From Acidobacteriaceae bacterium (GTDB taxonomy: Bacteria; Acidobacteriota; Terriglobia; Bryobacterales; Bryobacteraceae), in contig JAFARV010000894.1 of the NCBI GenBank assembly GCA_019245255.1, positions 1 to 5,583 of the forward strand: 5,583 bases of DNA, given 5' to 3'. The notes under the pieces are model-generated. The model did no database searches. It was given only the letters and a program-made list of their open reading frames with translations, and had not been told where the DNA came from. Shown piece by piece: positions 5,074 to 5,583 of the stretch (its first letter is position 1; the number at the start of each line of letters is the position of its first letter). The position numbers and the translations under genes were made by a program.

Positions 5074-5583
5074 ATGAGGATCGCGGTTATACCCGGAGAC
5101 GGCATCGGGCCTGAGGTCATTGAAGCTGGAGTGGAAGTTTTGCGGGCGATGTCGAACCTGCGCATGGAATTCACATTTTTCGATTGGGGATCGGATTATT
5201 ACAAAGCGCACGGCGCGTTTCTGCCGGCTGATGCTTTGGAGCGCCTGCGGGGCTTTGATGCCATCTATTTTGGCGCGGTCGGCGCGCCCGATGTTCCCGA
5301 TCATCTGAGCCTGTGGGGGTTGAGGCTTGCGATCTGTCAGGGCTTCGATCAATACGCGAACGTTCGTCCAGCCCGAATCCTGCCCGGGATTCGAAGCCCG
5401 CTTCGCAATGCGATGCCTGGCGATCTCGACTGGATTATCGTGCGCGAAAACAGCGAAGGCGAATATGCCGGCCATGGAGGCCGCGCCCATCGAGGCTTTC
5501 CGGAGGAAATCGGAACCGAGGTGGCAATCTTCACGCGCACCGCTGTTACTCGCATCATGCGCTTCGCTTTCGAGCTTGCTTCC
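5074..5583 (+). CDS. Tartrate dehydrogenase / isopropylmalate dehydrogenase family (N-terminal part)
   Basis: The frame is open from ATG 5074 to the right edge (170 residues; family usually about 350). It begins MRIAVIPGDGIGPEVIEAG, the hallmark N-terminus of NAD-dependent beta-decarboxylating dehydrogenases (IPMDH/ICDH fold). GAVGAPDVPDHLSLWGLRL at 68-86 and the following QYANVRPARILPGIRSPL are typical of the tartrate dehydrogenase/decarboxylase (TtuC) branch. VRENSEGEYAG at 123-133 carries a conserved substrate-binding arginine (Arg124), and Arg98 in NVRP is a second. The first arginine of the usual trio appears to be Cys88 (LAICQGF). Members oxidise and may decarboxylate 2-hydroxy acids such as tartrate or malate; isopropylmalate is less likely. 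No clear Shine-Dalgarno precedes 5074. An in-frame ATG at 5047 would add nine residues (MLCYSVWAN) that look unlike the family, so 5074 is preferred. The active-site Lys and metal-binding Asp residues lie beyond the window. Confidence 0.9.
   Translation, partial: MRIAVIPGDGIGPEVIEAGVEVLRAMSNLRMEFTFFDWGSDYYKAHGAFLPADALERLRGFDAIYFGAVGAPDVPDHLSLWGLRLAICQGFDQYANVRPARILPGIRSPLRNAMPGDLDWIIVRENSEGEYAGHGGRAHRGFPEEIGTEVAIFTRTAVTRIMRFAFELAS

Noticed and set aside
5059..5490. Minus-strand open frame of 143 codons upstream of the asparaginase gene
   Set aside because: It lies antisense to the clear tartrate dehydrogenase-family gene, has no family features, and results from GC-rich codon use.

Overview
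This 5.6 kb window looks like ordinary chromosomal DNA of a moderately GC-rich bacterium. The gene content, the N-terminus of the PpiD-like protein and the GC-rich dispersed repeats would fit an acidobacterium of the Solibacter/Bryobacter type. That assignment rests on overall impression and is not proven here. There are no rRNA or tRNA genes, no CRISPR array and no recognisable mobile element. All seven protein genes are tightly packed, and the longest stretch without a gene is 156 bases.

Layout: (1) 1-513 (+) is the C-terminal part of a radical SAM protein of the spore photoproduct lyase-like group; its iron-sulfur motif lies outside the window. (2) 514-1029 holds a small exported-looking protein gene (670-972, +). 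It is bracketed by two identical 23-bp direct repeats in the flanking spacers. (3) 1030-1866 (+) is a FabG-like short-chain dehydrogenase/reductase. (4) 4456 down to 1837 (-) is a two-gene unit: a PpiD-type membrane-anchored peptidyl-prolyl isomerase/chaperone followed, after 10 bases, by a DedA-family membrane protein. The end of the DedA gene overlaps the end of the dehydrogenase gene by 30 bp in convergent orientation. (5) 5048 down to 4551 (-) is a short single-domain asparaginase-like protein. (6) 5074 to the right edge (+) is the N-terminal half of a tartrate dehydrogenase/isopropylmalate dehydrogenase-family enzyme, divergent from the asparaginase gene with only 25 bp between start codons.

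Functionally, the ppiD and dedA genes form a plausible cell-envelope unit (folding of exported proteins plus a membrane transporter or lipid translocase), probably from a promoter just downstream of the asparaginase gene. The other genes are metabolic enzymes or of uncertain role. I see no obvious multi-gene defence or other novel system. The points most worth a second look are a possible sliding-clamp-binding tail on the radical SAM protein, non-canonical active-site residues in three enzymes (dehydrogenase, asparaginase, tartrate dehydrogenase homologue), the repeat-bracketed small gene, and the nearly overlapping divergent start codons at 5046-5074.
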